Below, one piece after another: positions 63,076-64,000 of a stretch of DNA of 64,000 bases (its first letter is position 1; each line of letters begins with the position of its first letter). The DNA lies in assembly GCF_900107105.1 (NCBI RefSeq), contig NZ_FNOT01000004.1:186001-250000 (forward strand). Reading direction: 5' to 3'. Origin of the DNA: Geodermatophilus africanus (GTDB taxonomy: Bacteria > Actinomycetota > Actinomycetes > Mycobacteriales > Geodermatophilaceae). The notes under the pieces were generated by a model that did no database searches, had not been told where the DNA came from, and saw nothing but the letters and a program-made list of their open reading frames with translations. The translations under genes and the position numbers were made by a program.

Positions 63076-63379
63076 GGGAACCCCACCGATCGCCCGGTTT
63101 GCTGGACGGCATCGACCGTAAGGGGCTCGCGGGACGACGGCACGCCGAAAGGGAGGCCGGGGTCCGGACCGGGCGACGGCCGCCTCGCGGCGAGATGCAC
63201 AACGCGGCTCCAGGCCCCCGACCGAGGTCGGGGCGGTAGTCCGTGAAGGCGTAACCAAATGGCACCCGGGGGCACGATGCACCCGGCCCGGACACCTCCG
63301 ACGCTACCCCGCCGGAACGCCGTCACACGGGCCGGGGCGGGTGACTTCGGCCCCTCCGAGCCCGTGCCAGACTCCGCCC
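63076..63379. other. gene-free 304-nt divergent region
   Basis: It holds the promoters of the MHS transporter and the peptidase gene. A small inverted repeat (CCGACC and GGTCGG, around 63219-63232) lies about 150 nt from the transporter start. No gene or larger repeat seen. Confidence 0.5.
63368..63373 (+). promoter_or_regulatory. -10-like box, leaderless M20 peptidase gene
   Basis: CAGACT ends 6 nt before GTG 63380. Confidence 0.35.
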
Positions 63380-64000
63380 GTGGCTGACCTGTCCGCTGCC
63401 GAGGCGCGTGTGCTGTCCGCCGTCGACGAGGCCTGGGCGATCTCCCGGCTGCGCGACCTGGTGGCCGTCCCCTCGGTCGGCGGCACCCCGGCCGAGTCGG
63501 AGGTCCAGCACCTGGTCGGCGACTGGCTGGAGGAGCTCGGGTGCGCCGTCGACCGGTGGGAGGTCGACCTCGCCGCCGCGGCCACGGCGCCGGACGCGCC
63601 CGGCCAGGAGGTCGAGCGCAGCGAGGCGTGGGGCGTCGTCGGCACCGCCTGCGCGGCCGGGGAGGGGACCCCGGCGCTCGTCTGCTCCGGCCACACCGAC
63701 GTCGTCCCGGCCGGGGACCGCACGCTGTGGCCGGCTGACCCGTTCGACCCCCGCATCGCCGGCGGCGCCGTGCACGGCCGCGGGTCCTGCGACATGAAGG
63801 CCGGGGTGGTGGCCGCCCTCGCCGCGCTGGCCGCCGTCCGGACGGCGGGGGTGCGGCTGGCCCGGCCGGTCGCGGTGCACGCCGTCGTCGGCGAGGAGGA
63901 CGGCGGCCTCGGCGCCTGGGCGACCCTGCGACGCGGGCACCGTGGCGACGTGTGCGTCATCCCCGAGCCGACCGCCGGTGCGGTCGTCACCGCCAACGCA
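63380..64000 (+). CDS. M20-family metallopeptidase (N-terminal part, runs off window)
   Basis: The first 207 residues of an ArgE/DapE/ACY1-type zinc hydrolase, open to the right edge. The first metal His-x-Asp is in ALVCSGHTDVVPAGD (about 95-109), the bridging Asp in GRGSCDMKAGVVAALA (about 134-149), and the catalytic Glu pair in VVGEEDGGLG (about 172-181). The C-terminus with the dimerisation domain and last ligands is outside. It should cleave an N-acyl amino acid or dipeptide; the type is not determinable. GTG start with a leaderless-type box. Confidence 0.88.
   Translation, partial: MADLSAAEARVLSAVDEAWAISRLRDLVAVPSVGGTPAESEVQHLVGDWLEELGCAVDRWEVDLAAAATAPDAPGQEVERSEAWGVVGTACAAGEGTPALVCSGHTDVVPAGDRTLWPADPFDPRIAGGAVHGRGSCDMKAGVVAALAALAAVRTAGVRLARPVAVHAVVGEEDGGLGAWATLRRGHRGDVCVIPEPTAGAVVTANA

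Overview
The window is very GC-rich (roughly 73-76% over most of its length). Start codons are often GTG, many promoter-like hexamers sit 6-8 nt before the start codon, and the gene content is typically actinobacterial: SepH, F420-dependent LLM oxidoreductase, class E sortase, UdgX, Nei2-type glycosylase, XPB helicase, FprA, and DUF3027/DUF2771/DUF2530 proteins. My best guess is a member of the Geodermatophilaceae (Blastococcus/Geodermatophilus/Modestobacter type). This rests on gene content and style, not on a database match. No rRNA, tRNA, CRISPR array, transposase or prophage gene was seen.

Layout. 1-5.6 kb: end of a TetR-like regulator and its MFS partner, small proteins, a GNAT protein, photolyase, an Nei-type glycosylase and a secreted glycosidase-like protein. 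5.8-8.8 kb: FprA-type reductase and a DUF1326/DUF2182 pair. 8.8-16.9 kb: PEP carboxylase translationally coupled to an inositol-phosphatase-like gene, an SMP-30 protein, class E sortase with its small membrane partner, a TPR protein and an F420 enzyme. 17-23.3 kb: ABC exporter, peptidase-E-like protein, UdgX, Ohr, an MFS protein and PdxH. 23.5-53.8 kb: a backbone that, from memory, is colinear with the Mycobacterium tuberculosis Rv0889c-Rv0861c neighbourhood (citrate synthase, SerC, SepH, SpoU methylase, MarR, DUF2530, DUF3027, MFS, DUF2771, cold-shock protein, helicase-associated protein, XPB). It is interrupted by lineage-specific genes: a GH14 beta-amylase, a thioesterase, an aldo/keto reductase, an animal-type haem peroxidase, a purine permease and an acyl-CoA ligase. 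53.9-55.7 kb: an islet of lower GC with two unknown membrane proteins and a VapBC-like module whose toxin is frameshifted. 55.9-64 kb: an SF2 helicase, a hexapeptide acetyltransferase, a LuxR/AAA regulator carrying two frameshifts, a 44-residue ORF, an MHS-family transporter and the start of an M20 peptidase.

The most unusual feature is a dispersed, structured intergenic element present about eleven times. It forms a nested hairpin of about 60 nt. In most copies it starts within a few nt of the stop codon of the upstream gene, with a fixed orientation relative to that gene. Its outer stem differs from copy to copy but stays complementary. Four copies contain another copy inserted in their middle, Russian-doll style, and one such compound copy appears to supply the N-terminal codons of an MFS transporter. 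Two further large palindromes (58 and about 73 nt) sit between divergent genes, and one divergent gene pair has face-to-face -10 boxes separated by 1 nt.

DNA repair is well represented: photolyase, Nei2-like glycosylase, UdgX, XPB with its partner, and a second SF2 helicase. This fits a desert or stone-surface actinobacterium, but that ecology is inference.
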